A DNA stretch of 64,000 nucleotides from Leisingera sp. NJS204 (GCF_004123675.1 NZ_CP035417.1:3277501-3341500); one strand, 5' to 3'. Shown: positions 1 through 9,347, numbered from the stretch's first letter. The notes: generated from the sequence alone by a model not told the origin. A program made the numbers and translations.

Positions 1-561
1 AAATCCGCACTGGATGTAAAGACCGCCGCCGCGCGCGATATCCTGACCTACTGGCTGGCGCTGCTGCTGGCAGTGGTAGTGATCGCGGCGATCTACGCGC
101 TTTTGCGCTCGCGCCGCGGACTGGCGCTGTCGGCCGTGCGCGACAACCCGGAAGCCGCGAAATCCGTCGGCGTCGATGCTGGCCGGATCAAATGGCTGGT
201 GTTCCTGGCGGCCAGCTTTGGCACCGGGCTGGCCGGGGCGCTGATCTATGTGCAGAAAGCCCGCATCAGCCCCGATGCCGCCTTCAGCGTCACCGATTGG
301 ACGGCTTACGTGATTTTCATTGTGGTGATCGGCGGCATCGGCACAATCGAGGGCCCGATCCTGGGCGTGCTCATCTTCTTCGCATTGCAATCGCTGCTGG
401 CCGACTTTGGCAGCTGGTATCTGTTCACGCTTGGTCTTATCGGAATCGCGGTCATGCTCCTGGCGCCGCGCGGCCTATGGGGGTTTTTCTCCGACCGGAC
501 CGGCATTCAGCTTTTTCCCGTTCAGCGGCGTCTGAACGGCGGCACACTCAAGGAGGAATAA
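1..561 (+). CDS. Branched-chain amino acid-type ABC transporter permease (LivM family), 3' part
   Basis: C-terminal part of an inner-membrane permease of the LivM family; the reading frame is open from base 1, so the gene begins upstream of the window. The visible 186 residues carry hydrophobic segments and the cytoplasmic loop SRRGLALSAVRDNPEAAKSVG, which is typical of LivM (ATPase-contact loop), followed by the usual GGIGTIEGPILG segment and an APRGLWG tail. It ends 2 bases before the start of the monooxygenase gene, whose ribosome binding site (AGGAGG) lies inside its last codons, so the two are surely cotranscribed. By context the transporter probably imports the aromatic substrate, or a precursor, of the enzymes downstream rather than an amino acid; that is inference. 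Confidence 0.88.
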   Translation, partial: KSALDVKTAAARDILTYWLALLLAVVVIAAIYALLRSRRGLALSAVRDNPEAAKSVGVDAGRIKWLVFLAASFGTGLAGALIYVQKARISPDAAFSVTDWTAYVIFIVVIGGIGTIEGPILGVLIFFALQSLLADFGSWYLFTLGLIGIAVMLLAPRGLWGFFSDRTGIQLFPVQRRLNGGTLKEE

Positions 562-563
562 CC

Positions 564-2348
564 ATGGCTGAGATCGAAACCGACGTGCTTATCATCGGCA
601 CCGGGCCTGCGGGCTCTGCAACGGCGGCGCTTCTGTCAAGTTACGGCATCGCGAATATGGCGATCAACCGCTACGGCTGGCTGGCCAGCACCCCGCGCGC
701 ACATATCACCAACCAGCGCACAATGGAGGTGCTGCGCGATCTGGGGCAGGATGTCGAAGCGGAGGCCTATATGCATGCGGCCCACCAGGACCTGATGGGC
801 GAGAATGTCTTTTGCGAAAGCCTTGCCGGCGAAGAGATCGGCCGTATGAAAAGCTGGGGCAACCATCCCCTGTCCAAGGCCGAGCATCTGCTGTCCAGCC
901 CGACGATGATGAACGACCTGCCGCAAACCTTCATGGAGCCGATCCTGTTTGCAACCGCCTGCAAACGCGGCACCCAGGCCCGGATGAGCACCGAATACCT
1001 GAGCCACACCCAGGACGCGGAGGGCGTGACCACCACCTGCCGCGACCGCCTGTCTGGCCGCGAATTCACGGTCCGGTCAAAGTACCTTGTCGGTGCTGAT
1101 GGCGGCAACTCGCTGGTGGCGCAGAACGAAAACCTTGCGATCGAAGGCAAGATGGGCGTGGGCGGGTCGATGAACATCCTGTTCCGCGCGGATCTGTCGA
1201 AATACGTCGCTCACCGGCCCAGCGTGCTGTACTGGGTGATGCGGCCCGGCGCCGACGTCGGCGGCATCGGCATGGGGCTGGTGCGCATGGTGCGGCCGTG
1301 GAACGAATGGCTGATCGTCTGGGGCTATGACATCAACGAACCCGCACCGGTTGTGGACGAAGCGATGGCAACACAGGTCGCGCGGCAGCTGGTCGGCGAC
1401 CCGGAGCTGGAAATCGAGCTGATCTCGGCCAATACATGGACCGTGAACAACGCCTATGCCCCCCGGATGCACAACGGCCGCGTCTTCATCATGGGCGATG
1501 CGGCACACCGGCACCCGCCCTCGAACGGGCTTGGCTCCAATACTTCGATCCAGGACAGTTTCAACCTCGCCTGGAAACTGGCCGCGGTGCTGAACGGCCA
1601 GGCCGCGCCTGCGCTGCTGGACAGTTACACCGCCGAGCGCGCACCGGTTGCCAAGCAGATCGTTACCCGCGCCAACCAGTCCATCAGCGAATTCGGCCCG
1701 ATCTTTGACTCCCTCGGCATGACCGGCGGCACCGGTCTTGAGGAGATCCGCTCGAGCGTGGCGGCCCGCTGTGAAACCACGCCGGAGGCGGAAAAGCAGC
1801 GCGCTGCAATCCGCGACGCAATCGCTTTCAAGAAATATGAGTTCGACGCCCATGGGGTGGAAATGAACCAGCGCTACAAATCCGATGCCGTGGTCACCGA
1901 CGGGCAGTTGGAACCGGCATTCGAGCTGGACGCGGAACTGCACTACCAGCCCACCACCTGGCCCGGCGCGCGGCTGCCGCATGTCTGGGTTTTCGACCCT
2001 GAAACCGGAGAAAAGCATTCAACTCTGGATCTGTGCGGCAAGGGGGCCTTTACCCTGCTGACCGGCATCGGCGGCGAGGCCTGGGAAGAGGCGGCAAAGG
2101 CCGTGGGGGCGGAGTTCGGTCTGCCGCTGACGGTGCGTCTGATCGGACCGCGGCGCAAATTCGCGGACCATACCGGCGATTGGGCGCGGGCTTCGGAAAT
2201 TGCTGATTCCGGCTGTATTCTGGTTCGTCCCGACCATCACGTCTGCTGGCGCGCCGACGAAATGGCCTCGGATCCCGAGGGCGAACTGCGCCGGGTGCTT
2301 TCCCATGTATTCGGCCGCGGCGCGGCGGCCTCCATGGCAGCGGAGTAA
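564..2348 (+). CDS. FAD-dependent phenol hydroxylase, TfdB/PheA family
   Basis: A 594-residue flavoprotein aromatic hydroxylase that uses NAD(P)H and O2 to add an ortho hydroxyl to a phenol. Start ATG 564 is chosen for the AGGAGG box just upstream, although the frame is open further 5'. Visible motifs are the FAD dinucleotide-binding GTGPAG at residues 10-15, the central GADGGNS, and the second FAD motif GRVFIMGDAAHRHPPSNG. From memory the sequence resembles 2,4-dichlorophenol 6-monooxygenase (TfdB) along its whole length, including a HYQPTT(W/R)PGARLPH block near the C-terminus. The next gene is a hydroxyquinol 1,2-dioxygenase, so the product is likely to be hydroxyquinol made from resorcinol, hydroquinone or a similar phenol. 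The exact substrate cannot be read from sequence. Confidence 0.9.
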   Translation: MAEIETDVLIIGTGPAGSATAALLSSYGIANMAINRYGWLASTPRAHITNQRTMEVLRDLGQDVEAEAYMHAAHQDLMGENVFCESLAGEEIGRMKSWGNHPLSKAEHLLSSPTMMNDLPQTFMEPILFATACKRGTQARMSTEYLSHTQDAEGVTTTCRDRLSGREFTVRSKYLVGADGGNSLVAQNENLAIEGKMGVGGSMNILFRADLSKYVAHRPSVLYWVMRPGADVGGIGMGLVRMVRPWNEWLIVWGYDINEPAPVVDEAMATQVARQLVGDPELEIELISANTWTVNNAYAPRMHNGRVFIMGDAAHRHPPSNGLGSNTSIQDSFNLAWKLAAVLNGQAAPALLDSYTAERAPVAKQIVTRANQSISEFGPIFDSLGMTGGTGLEEIRSSVAARCETTPEAEKQRAAIRDAIAFKKYEFDAHGVEMNQRYKSDAVVTDGQLEPAFELDAELHYQPTTWPGARLPHVWVFDPETGEKHSTLDLCGKGAFTLLTGIGGEAWEEAAKAVGAEFGLPLTVRLIGPRRKFADHTGDWARASEIADSGCILVRPDHHVCWRADEMASDPEGELRRVLSHVFGRGAAASMAAE

Positions 2349-2352
2349 CAAT

Positions 2353-3234
2353 ATGCTTGATGAACACGAAAAGGGTTATTTCACCGAAGAAACCAGCGCC
2401 GAGGTTGTTGCCGCCCGCAACGCCAAGGCCGAAAACGAGCGGCTGCGCGACTGCGTCAATATCCTGGTGAAACACATCCACGCCGCGATTAAGGAAATGG
2501 AACCCAGCCAGGAAGAGTGGTTCAAGACCATCATGTTCCTGACGGAAACCGGCCATACCTGCGATGACTGGCGGCAGGAGTTCATCCTGCTGTCGGACAT
2601 CATGGGCGTTTCCATGCTGGTGGACGCGATCAACAACCGCAAACCCTCCGGCGCCTCCGAAAGCACGGTGCTTGGCCCCTTCCACGTGGCCGAGGCGCCG
2701 GAACTGCCGATGGGTTCGAACATCTGCCTTGATGGCAAAGGCGAGCCGATGCTGGTCAGGGGCCGGATCCTCGACACGGATGGCAACGCGGTCGCGGGAG
2801 CCAAGATCGACGTCTGGCAGGCCAATGACGAGGGGTTTTACGATGTGCAGCAAAAGGGCATCCAGCCCGATTTCAACCTGCGCGGCGTGTTTCGCACCGG
2901 TGCCGATGGCACCTATAGCTTTCGCGCCGTTAAGCCGAAATTCTACCCGATCCCGGACGATGGCCCGGTGGGCAAGCTGCTGCGCGACCTTGGCCGCCAC
3001 CCGTACCGGCCTGCGCATTTCCACTACATCCTTGAGGCCGCCGGGTTTGAAAGCCTGACCACCCACATCTTCGACCCGGATGACCCCTACATCAACTCCG
3101 ACGCGGTCTTTGGTGTGAAGGAAAGCCTGATGGCCAAATTCGACCTGATCGAGGATCCGGCAGCGCTGCAGGAGGCCGGATTCGATGAGGCCTTCTATCT
3201 GGTAGAGCACGACTTTGTTCTGGCCAAGGGCTGA
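2353..3234 (+). CDS. Hydroxyquinol/catechol 1,2-dioxygenase (intradiol ring cleavage)
   Basis: A 293-residue non-heme Fe(III) intradiol dioxygenase. The length and the long helical N-terminus fit hydroxyquinol 1,2-dioxygenases, which convert 1,2,4-trihydroxybenzene to maleylacetate. The four iron ligands can be placed: Tyr163 (EGFYD), Tyr198 (KFYPIPDDGPVG), His222 and His224 (HPYRPAHFHY). ATG 2353 lies 4 bases after the stop of the hydroxylase gene, and BKACE follows after 4 bases, so the three form a tight operon. There is no maleylacetate reductase gene in the visible part. The choice between hydroxyquinol and catechol as substrate is from family resemblance and context. Confidence 0.9.
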   Translation: MLDEHEKGYFTEETSAEVVAARNAKAENERLRDCVNILVKHIHAAIKEMEPSQEEWFKTIMFLTETGHTCDDWRQEFILLSDIMGVSMLVDAINNRKPSGASESTVLGPFHVAEAPELPMGSNICLDGKGEPMLVRGRILDTDGNAVAGAKIDVWQANDEGFYDVQQKGIQPDFNLRGVFRTGADGTYSFRAVKPKFYPIPDDGPVGKLLRDLGRHPYRPAHFHYILEAAGFESLTTHIFDPDDPYINSDAVFGVKESLMAKFDLIEDPAALQEAGFDEAFYLVEHDFVLAKG

Positions 3235-3238
3235 CGGC

Positions 3239-4063
3239 ATGAGCAAACCCTGCATCATCTGCGTCGCGATCACCGGCTCCCTGCCGCGCAAGGCGCACAA
3301 CCCGGCAGTGCCGGTCACGGTCGAAGAACAGATCGAAAGCACCCATGCGGCGTTTGAGGCCGGGGCCAGCATCTGCCACGCGCATGTGCGCAATGAAGAC
3401 GAGTCCCCCTCATCGGATCCGGAGAGGTTCGCGCGTCTCAAGGAAGGGCTGGAAAAGCACTGCCCCGGAATGGTGGTCCAGTTCTCCACCGGCGGGCGAT
3501 CGGGTGCGGGCAAGGAACGGGGCGGCATGCTGCATCTTCGGCCGGACATGGCATCGCTTTCGGTGGGGTCGAACAACTTCCCCGCCCGCGTCTACCAGAA
3601 TCCGCCGGATCTGGTGGACTGGCTGGCGGCTGAGATGATCACCCACGGTGTGAAACCCGAGATCGAGGCCTTTGACCTCAGCCACATTCACCAGGCTGCA
3701 CGGATGCAGGCGGACGGGCGTTTGAAGGGGCCATTGTACATTCAATTCGTGATGGGGGTGAAAAACGCCATGCCCGCCGACCGCGATGTCTTTGACTACT
3801 ACGTGAAGACCGTAAACCGCCTGTTGCCCGGTGCAGAATGGTGCGCTGCGGGGATCGGCCGGGACCAGCTGACCCTGAACGAATGGTGCGTCGCCAATGG
3901 CGGCCACGCGCGGACAGGACTGGAGGACAACATCCGTCTTGGCAAAGACCGGCTCGCTTCGTCCAACGCCGAACTGGTGGCAAGGGTGACAGAGATCTGC
4001 CACCGGCACGGCCGCCCGGTCGCCACACCGGCCCAGGCGCGGCAAATTCTCGGCTTGGCGTGA
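3239..4063 (+). CDS. BKACE-family beta-keto acid cleavage enzyme (DUF849)
   Basis: A 274-residue TIM-barrel Zn enzyme of the 3-keto-5-aminohexanoate cleavage (Kce/BKACE) family, which condenses a beta-keto acid with acetyl-CoA and splits it into acetoacetate and a new acyl-CoA. Zinc ligands are visible: His47 and His49 in ICHAHVR, and Glu229 in the GGHARTGLEDNI motif, with Arg225 next to it. ATG 3239 begins 4 bases after the dioxygenase stop. In this operon the natural candidate substrate is maleylacetate, the ring-cleavage product, which is itself a beta-keto acid; this is inference. About 130 bases with no recognisable gene separate it from the convergent RTX gene. Confidence 0.88.
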   Translation: MSKPCIICVAITGSLPRKAHNPAVPVTVEEQIESTHAAFEAGASICHAHVRNEDESPSSDPERFARLKEGLEKHCPGMVVQFSTGGRSGAGKERGGMLHLRPDMASLSVGSNNFPARVYQNPPDLVDWLAAEMITHGVKPEIEAFDLSHIHQAARMQADGRLKGPLYIQFVMGVKNAMPADRDVFDYYVKTVNRLLPGAEWCAAGIGRDQLTLNEWCVANGGHARTGLEDNIRLGKDRLASSNAELVARVTEICHRHGRPVATPAQARQILGLA

Positions 4064-4193
4064 CACTGGAATTCGGCATGGACCTGCGGCGGATCAATAT
4101 TGAAGCAGCGAAATCAACTGAGCAGACCCGATAGCGGAAATGCAGGTTCCTAGCATGCCACGCGGGGCACTTCACGGCTAGGCCCGGATGCTG

Positions 4194-7073
4194 TCAGGCG
4201 GCGTGAAAATGTTGCAGATTGCGCCGCTTGAGCGCCTGGCGGGCCAGGCCGCCGTAAGCCCTGCGGACCAGCCCGCGCCCGTGTTCGCCAACCAAGCAAT
4301 GAACCGCAGCCAGTTCAGGGAAGAGACCGAAAAGTTCCTGCCGGTCTGCAGCGCACAACCCGCGGATGGCTTCGGGACCGGGCCAGAATGTCTCCGTTGC
4401 GATACCTTCTGCGAAAATCACCTCATGCCGCTCGGTCATGAGGTGCACATAGGTGACCGGATTGGCTGCCCCGGCCTGTTGTGTGCAGTTTTCGTCAACT
4501 GCTGCCAGCAGTTTCGCCGAGAGAAAACTTTCGCCAAGCTGCGTGTCTTGTCCAAATGCTTTAGGGCCGGTTAACAGACGGTGCTGGGGGGACAGCAGCA
4601 TCGGGCGCTCCGGAGACAGCAGGCCGCCCGGTCGGACACAATATGGTCTTAGATGCGGGTGCTGCGCCAGCTCTGCCGGGCTCAGCGTGCGCTTGCCGAC
4701 CCAGATTACTGGCTGAAAACCGTTGTCGGCGGTTTGCAGCATGTCGCCCACCCGGATCCCGCCCGCAGGCACTGCACCGCGTCTGGTGGCAAGAAGCACA
4801 CCCGGCGTGAAACAGGGGATGCCTGCAGAAATGAGCTGGGCGGTGGTTGTGATCTGTGACGGGGCCACCCCCTGCAGAACAAGTTTTTCACCCCCCGGAA
4901 ACGTGAGCAGCGCATTACCGGATCCATCGTCTGTCACCGAGATATCGCTGGTGCGGACAGCCCCGTCGGGTCCGGTACCGCCGGTCAGATCGGAAACATC
5001 AATCTGGTCATTGAAGAAACCGTCGCTGTCATCGTCAGCAATGCTGAAATCGCTGACAGTGTCGATGCCGCCCGCCCCGGTCAGGATCAGTTCGTCATAG
5101 CCGGCCCCGGTTGTAATGGAATCATTGCCCGCGCCAAGCGTGATCGTGTCATCGCCTGCTCCAGCGTCGATCGACACCCCGGCGCTGTCAGCCGAAGCAT
5201 CCACCACATCCGCCTGATCCGTCAGCTTAAGCGCCTCGATCTCGGAAAAGGTGATTGTGTCAGTGCCGTCGGTGATCGTGCCGGCCTCATCGCCGGTATA
5301 AGTGACCGTGACCCCGGTGGTGACCGCCGAGACGTCGACCGTATCGTAGTCGTTTCCCGCCTCGCCGCCGGTCAGGGTGTCATTGCCGAACCCGTCGGAC
5401 ATCCGGAACGTATCCGCATCAGCCTCGCCGTGCATTTGATCGTCGCCGCTGCCGCCCACCAGCAAGTCATCGTCGTTGCCGCCGTACATGGTATCGGCGC
5501 CGTCGCCGCCTTCGAGAGTGTCATTGCCATCGGTTGCGACGATGCTGTCGTCACCGGTGCCGCCTACCAGGCTGTCATCACCGGCAGAGTTCCGCAGCGT
5601 GTCATTGCCCGCACCGCCGATCAGCGTGTCATTGCCAAGACCGGTGGTCAGGCTGTCGTTGCCGTCGCCGCCTTCGATGTAGTCGTCGCCATCGCCACCG
5701 GCGATCGTGTCGGCGCCGATACCCCCGATCAGGGTGTCGTTGCCGAGGCCGCCGTCCATCACATCATCGCCGCCGCCGCCCTCCAGGCTGTCATGGCCTG
5801 ACTCGCCGTACATCAGATCGTTATCGTTGCCGCCAACCAGCAGGTCGTCATCGTTGCCGCCGTACATGGTGTCGGCGCCATCACCCCCGATCAGCGTGTC
5901 GTTGCCGTCGGTTGCCACGATGCTGTCGTTGCCCACGCCGCCGACCAGGCTGTCATCACCGGCAGAGTTCATCAGCGTGTCATCGCCTTCGCCGCCGATC
6001 AGCGTGTCGTTGCCAAGGCCGGTGGTCAGGCTGTCGTTGCCTGCGCCCCCTTCGATGTAATCGTCGCCTTCGCCGCCAGAGAGCGTGTCGCCCCCGGCCC
6101 CGCCGATCAGAGTGTCCGCACCGGTGCCGCCATCCAGAACATCGTCGCCGTCGCCGCCATCCAAACTGTCATCGCCAGCCTCGCCGAACAGGGAGTCATC
6201 CCCCCCCTGGCCATAGACCACGTCGCTGCCGTCACCGGCCATAACAGTATCGGCCCCTTGTTCTAAGGCGGTGGTGACCGGGTCATCAATCGTGCTGCCC
6301 GAAAGGGTAAATCCCGCCCAGCCTTCGCGTGTTTGCAGCGTGAATTCGATCGACGATTTATCTTCGAAACCGGCAGAAAACCAGGCATCCTGATCGGTAT
6401 AATCGTTGTAGTCGGATCCGGTTGCGGTGACCAAGCTGCCGTCAACAGCCGTGCCCAGCGACGTGTCCGAAGACACCCCGAAAGAGGTGAAACTGTCGCC
6501 GTCGATTATGACAGCCTCGGCATCGCCATAGCCGCTGTTGTCATCCACGTCATTGAAGGTCGCCGTGGAATTCAAGTATACCGGCTCATTGGTATTCGGA
6601 TCAAAGAACTCAAGCCGGAAGGTCGCCTGGTCACCCGGATCGTCACCGCCCAGCAGAATTTCCGCGCCGGCTGTGTAGCCGAATTGAACTGACATGTCCG
6701 GGTTGGATTTCTCCACCAGCACCAGCCTGCCCCAGACTTTGGTCCCGTCCTCCAAGGTGGCGACGTCGCTGAAAACGGCATTATTGCCTGTGGATCCTGA
6801 CCAGCCGTCGTGGGAAATGCTCTGGATGTTGTTGATATCCAGCACCAGCGGCGTGGCGTCCACCCCCTGGTCGAACCCATCGCCCATGTCGCCATAAACG
6901 GTATCGTTGCCATCGCCGGCGTCAATCAGGTCGCTGCCTTCTTCACCGGCAACAGTATCCTCGCCTGCACCGGCTTCGATTGTGTCGTCGCCGGTGGTTC
7001 CATCCAATTTGTCGCTGGCATTCGTGCCGGTTTTGGAAGCTACAAGGTCAAGGACCCAGTCTGGTATCGGCAT
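4194..7073 (-). CDS. RTX calcium-binding repeat protein with C-terminal Hint domain
   Basis: A 959-residue, strongly acidic protein. Residues roughly 15-60 and 270-560 contain many RTX nonapeptides of the GGxGxDxLx type, which fold as a Ca2+-binding beta-roll. A beta-sandwich-like region of about 200 residues lies between the two RTX blocks. The C-terminus, from about residue 800, holds a Hint (Hedgehog/intein-like) domain: it starts IPCFTPGVLLAT, continues GIRVGDMLQTADNG and PVIWVGKR, and has LLSPQHRLL with the catalytic-type His. There is no N-terminal signal peptide, as expected for type I secretion. Proteins of this build are common in Rhodobacteraceae, are thought to be exported, and their Hint domain may self-process at the conserved Cys. 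The gene is transcribed against the upstream operon and has no secretion genes next to it. Confidence 0.9.
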   Translation of the reverse strand: MPIPDWVLDLVASKTGTNASDKLDGTTGDDTIEAGAGEDTVAGEEGSDLIDAGDGNDTVYGDMGDGFDQGVDATPLVLDINNIQSISHDGWSGSTGNNAVFSDVATLEDGTKVWGRLVLVEKSNPDMSVQFGYTAGAEILLGGDDPGDQATFRLEFFDPNTNEPVYLNSTATFNDVDDNSGYGDAEAVIIDGDSFTSFGVSSDTSLGTAVDGSLVTATGSDYNDYTDQDAWFSAGFEDKSSIEFTLQTREGWAGFTLSGSTIDDPVTTALEQGADTVMAGDGSDVVYGQGGDDSLFGEAGDDSLDGGDGDDVLDGGTGADTLIGGAGGDTLSGGEGDDYIEGGAGNDSLTTGLGNDTLIGGEGDDTLMNSAGDDSLVGGVGNDSIVATDGNDTLIGGDGADTMYGGNDDDLLVGGNDNDLMYGESGHDSLEGGGGDDVMDGGLGNDTLIGGIGADTIAGGDGDDYIEGGDGNDSLTTGLGNDTLIGGAGNDTLRNSAGDDSLVGGTGDDSIVATDGNDTLEGGDGADTMYGGNDDDLLVGGSGDDQMHGEADADTFRMSDGFGNDTLTGGEAGNDYDTVDVSAVTTGVTVTYTGDEAGTITDGTDTITFSEIEALKLTDQADVVDASADSAGVSIDAGAGDDTITLGAGNDSITTGAGYDELILTGAGGIDTVSDFSIADDDSDGFFNDQIDVSDLTGGTGPDGAVRTSDISVTDDGSGNALLTFPGGEKLVLQGVAPSQITTTAQLISAGIPCFTPGVLLATRRGAVPAGGIRVGDMLQTADNGFQPVIWVGKRTLSPAELAQHPHLRPYCVRPGGLLSPERPMLLSPQHRLLTGPKAFGQDTQLGESFLSAKLLAAVDENCTQQAGAANPVTYVHLMTERHEVIFAEGIATETFWPGPEAIRGLCAADRQELFGLFPELAAVHCLVGEHGRGLVRRAYGGLARQALKRRNLQHFHAA
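5410..6165 (-). repeat. Tandem duplication inside the RTX domain, 378 bp period
   Basis: Two adjacent copies of a unit of about 126 codons. Landmark strings recur exactly 378 bases apart, for example GCCGTACATG at 5481 and 5859, and CCTTCGATGTA at 5671 and 6049. The protein copies share long runs such as NDSLTTGLGNDTLIGG and DGADTMYGGNDDDLLVGG. The boundaries given are approximate. Confidence 0.85.
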
Positions 7074-7741
7074 AATCTTGTTCGGCTTTCAATTTTACTG
7101 TGAAGGAAGAGCAACCAAATTCCTCCGGATGCCGGCTGCCTTGCCGGTGGTTGCCGTTTGCGTCGCAAAGACCGATACGCGAGTGCAGGAAAACAAACCG
7201 TAAACTCACCGGAAATTACAAATGAACTGCCTTCTGGGAGGCTGGCCCAGCGATGCTGGCAATCCCAGCACGGCACATGAGCACACTGGAACAAGGCAGG
7301 CCTGGCTTTCAGCGGCCAAGAAAGCCAACGAACCACCCATAGATCGATACCCATAGTCACTGACGCAAATGCTTTCAGCTGGGTAGTGCGGCGCGATACC
7401 GGCGCTGTGTTCCTGCGTGCAGGTTCCAATGTCCCCGTGCTAGGGAAATCACGCGGGTCCGCAGCCGGTGTGATGCACGGTGACGGTGCTTTTGTTCCCG
7501 AAGCAGATGCTGCGCCGCAGCGCCGGCGTGAGACAGGCTTCAACCACCAGCAGAATCTCCCGGCTGCCCATCAGCGCGCTGCCATCTTCGCTTACCTGAC
7601 GACAAAAGCCCAGCCGGGCAATCACCCGCAACGGCTTGAATTTGCCCGCACCATTTGGAACCGATCAGGGCAGCGTTTTCCCCGTCCTCCAGCTCAACCG
7701 CATGCTTGCCCAAGGATTTGCGCCCCTGTGCGAGAGGGTGC
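7074..7741. other. Gene-poor stretch upstream of the RTX gene
   Basis: This interval of about 670 bases holds no convincing gene. The first part must contain the promoter of the RTX gene (minus strand), but no clear -35/-10 pair stands out. The part beyond about 7450 has only short frames with no recognisable family and looks like decayed sequence, possibly the wreck of the distal half of the adjacent insertion element or other transferred DNA. Confidence 0.5.
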
Positions 7742-8243
7742 GTTCCATTCGCCGTCCCCCTCAGATTTGAGGCCGGTGCTATCAATCAAGAGGTTCAGCG
7801 GGCCTGGGCTGCCACGAGACGGCTGGCTTACGTTCAGCGTTCTCTGGCGGCGGCATAGGGTGCTGAAACCCGGCACCGCCCGGTTCAACCCGGGCAACCG
7901 CAGCAAGCTCTCAACGAAACCCGCGGTCTGCCGGAGCGGCAAACCAAACAGAACCTTCAGGGTCAGGCAGGCCTGGATCGCTGTATCGCTGAAATCATGC
8001 TGACGCGCTCGCTTGCCCGTTGGCGGCGGCGTCCAGGTCATCTCCGGATCAAACCAAATCGACAGCGATCCGCGTTGCTTCAGCGCGCTCGCCAGCGTGC
8101 TCGAACCAGTGGCGTATCAATGGCTCGCTGTACGATGGCCAGTTCCTGGTCTTGTACTTCTTAGGGGGCAAAATGCTCAGGTTTATCAGCTATCATACTG
8201 GATTCATGCGGTGAATCCCTAGAGCGATTTGTGCAACAAAGCC
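7742..8243 (-). mobile_element. Decayed IS5-family insertion sequence (5' end and transposase N-terminus)
   Basis: On the minus strand a transposase begins near TTG 8171 (PPKKYKTRNWPSY), shifts frame near 8090-8100, and continues with SLSIWFDPEMTWTPPP, LTLKVLFGLPLRQTAGF, FSTLCRRQRTL and LNLLIDSTGLKSEGDGEWN, which I recognise as the N-terminal half of an IS5-family DDE transposase. Similarity stops after GEWN, so the catalytic second half is lost. The outer end is still visible: positions 8243-8222 on the minus strand read GGCTTTGTTGCACAAATCGC, the kind of terminal repeat seen in this IS group. It is certainly inactive. Confidence 0.85.
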
Positions 8244-8389
8244 GGTTGATCCATCCATCGCGAAAGTGACTTTCGTGTTCATTCAATGCTTTCGAACCGA
8301 ATTGGCTTCTGCTTCTTGCTTTGAAAGATCAACGTATGTTCCTTGACTCAGCCGACGGCAATGACATCAGCTTCTCATTTCAGCGCAAC

Positions 8390-9163
8390 TCAAAATGTGG
8401 GTTCTCGTCTTTCCATGAATGCGGTGAGTGCCTCTGTAAACTCTTCGGATTTGATGCCCGCACCGAATTGCACGATCTCTTCGCGAACCCGATCTTTCAG
8501 ATTTCCGGTCAGAGGTGCCCTCAGAAGGGCTTTTGAATTGATTACTGCGTTGGGCGGCTGTTTGACGAGAACCATGACAGCTGCTTCCGCTGCCCGTGCG
8601 ACCTCATCTGCAGGCAGAGCGTTGTTGACCAGGCCGAGAGTGACCGCCTCTTCGGCACCGAAACTACCGCCCAGCAATATCAACTCGGCCGCCTTTGCCT
8701 GCCCGATCAACCGTGGAAGCAGATAGGATGCACCGGCTTCAGGTACCAGGCCGAGATTTACAAACGGAAGTTGGAACCGCGTGTCCTTGGACGCGTAAAT
8801 CAGGTCGCAGTGCAGGAGCATGGTTGTTCCGATGCCGATCGCCAGACCTTCCACCTGTGCGACAATCGGTTTGGGAAACGTGACAAGCGCGTCGATAAAC
8901 CGGGCCGCCGGCCAATCGTCGCTGTCAACTTGTTTGCGAAAATCGTCTATGTCATTCCCGCTTGTAAACACGCCACCCGCACCTCGGATCCAAACGGCCC
9001 GGATCGAGGCATCCGCCGCAGCTTCATCAAGCGCCTCAACCATCTTAAGATACATGCCACTGCCTATCGCGTTCTTTTTTTGCGGCGCCGACATTGTCAG
9101 GCGCAGGGCGGCGTCCAAGCGCTCGACAACGACATCTGCAGTATCGGTATGTTCAGCGGTCAT
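8390..9163 (-). CDS. Enoyl-CoA hydratase/isomerase family protein
   Basis: A 257-residue crotonase-fold protein. ATG 9163 (MTAEHTDTADVVV) is preferred over the longer open frame because the fold begins there. The oxyanion-hole regions are recognisable: NAIGSGMY with GVFTSGNDIDDF, and GLAIGIGTTMLLHCDL. The catalytic Glu position is kept in LGLVPEAGASYLLP. The family hydrates or isomerises enoyl-CoA in beta-oxidation; the exact member is undetermined, and the GND motif and PEAG are also common in the isomerase-like branch. It is the last gene of a minus-strand operon running from 10978, separated from the hydrolase gene by about 185 bases that hold nothing recognisable. Confidence 0.9.
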   Translation of the reverse strand: MTAEHTDTADVVVERLDAALRLTMSAPQKKNAIGSGMYLKMVEALDEAAADASIRAVWIRGAGGVFTSGNDIDDFRKQVDSDDWPAARFIDALVTFPKPIVAQVEGLAIGIGTTMLLHCDLIYASKDTRFQLPFVNLGLVPEAGASYLLPRLIGQAKAAELILLGGSFGAEEAVTLGLVNNALPADEVARAAEAAVMVLVKQPPNAVINSKALLRAPLTGNLKDRVREEIVQFGAGIKSEEFTEALTAFMERREPTF

Positions 9164-9347
9164 GTTGCGGGGTCCTTGATCTAGGAGTGAAGTGGAAATG
9201 CTGCCCAACGTGCCAGCGAGGCGAGTTGAAGGTCTCTGCGGGCAGAATGTCTTGCAAGCCGGTCGATCCACACTCAGGAGCTGGCTTTTGACTACCGCAC
9301 ATCACGGCCAGAACGGTAGCGATGTGCGGCAGATCGGAGCTGGCGGA

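Noticed and set aside
2050-3576. A 508-codon open frame on the minus strand
   Set aside because: Opposite to the dioxygenase and BKACE genes with their metal ligands; an artefact of third-position GC.
5410-6165. Periodic repeats that could suggest a CRISPR array
   Set aside because: The period is that of codons for Ca2+-binding nonapeptides (27 bases) and a larger 378-base unit; there are no unique spacers between identical short repeats.
5430-6244. Plus-strand frames rich in Arg, Ser or Val across the RTX region
   Set aside because: They are shadows of the repetitive RTX code on the minus strand.
7040-7543. A 167-codon minus-strand frame that overlaps the start of the RTX gene
   Set aside because: It has no family resemblance, overlaps the RTX N-terminus in another frame and lies in decayed sequence.
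7386-8003. A 205-codon plus-strand frame
   Set aside because: Antisense to the IS5 transposase fragment; no motifs.
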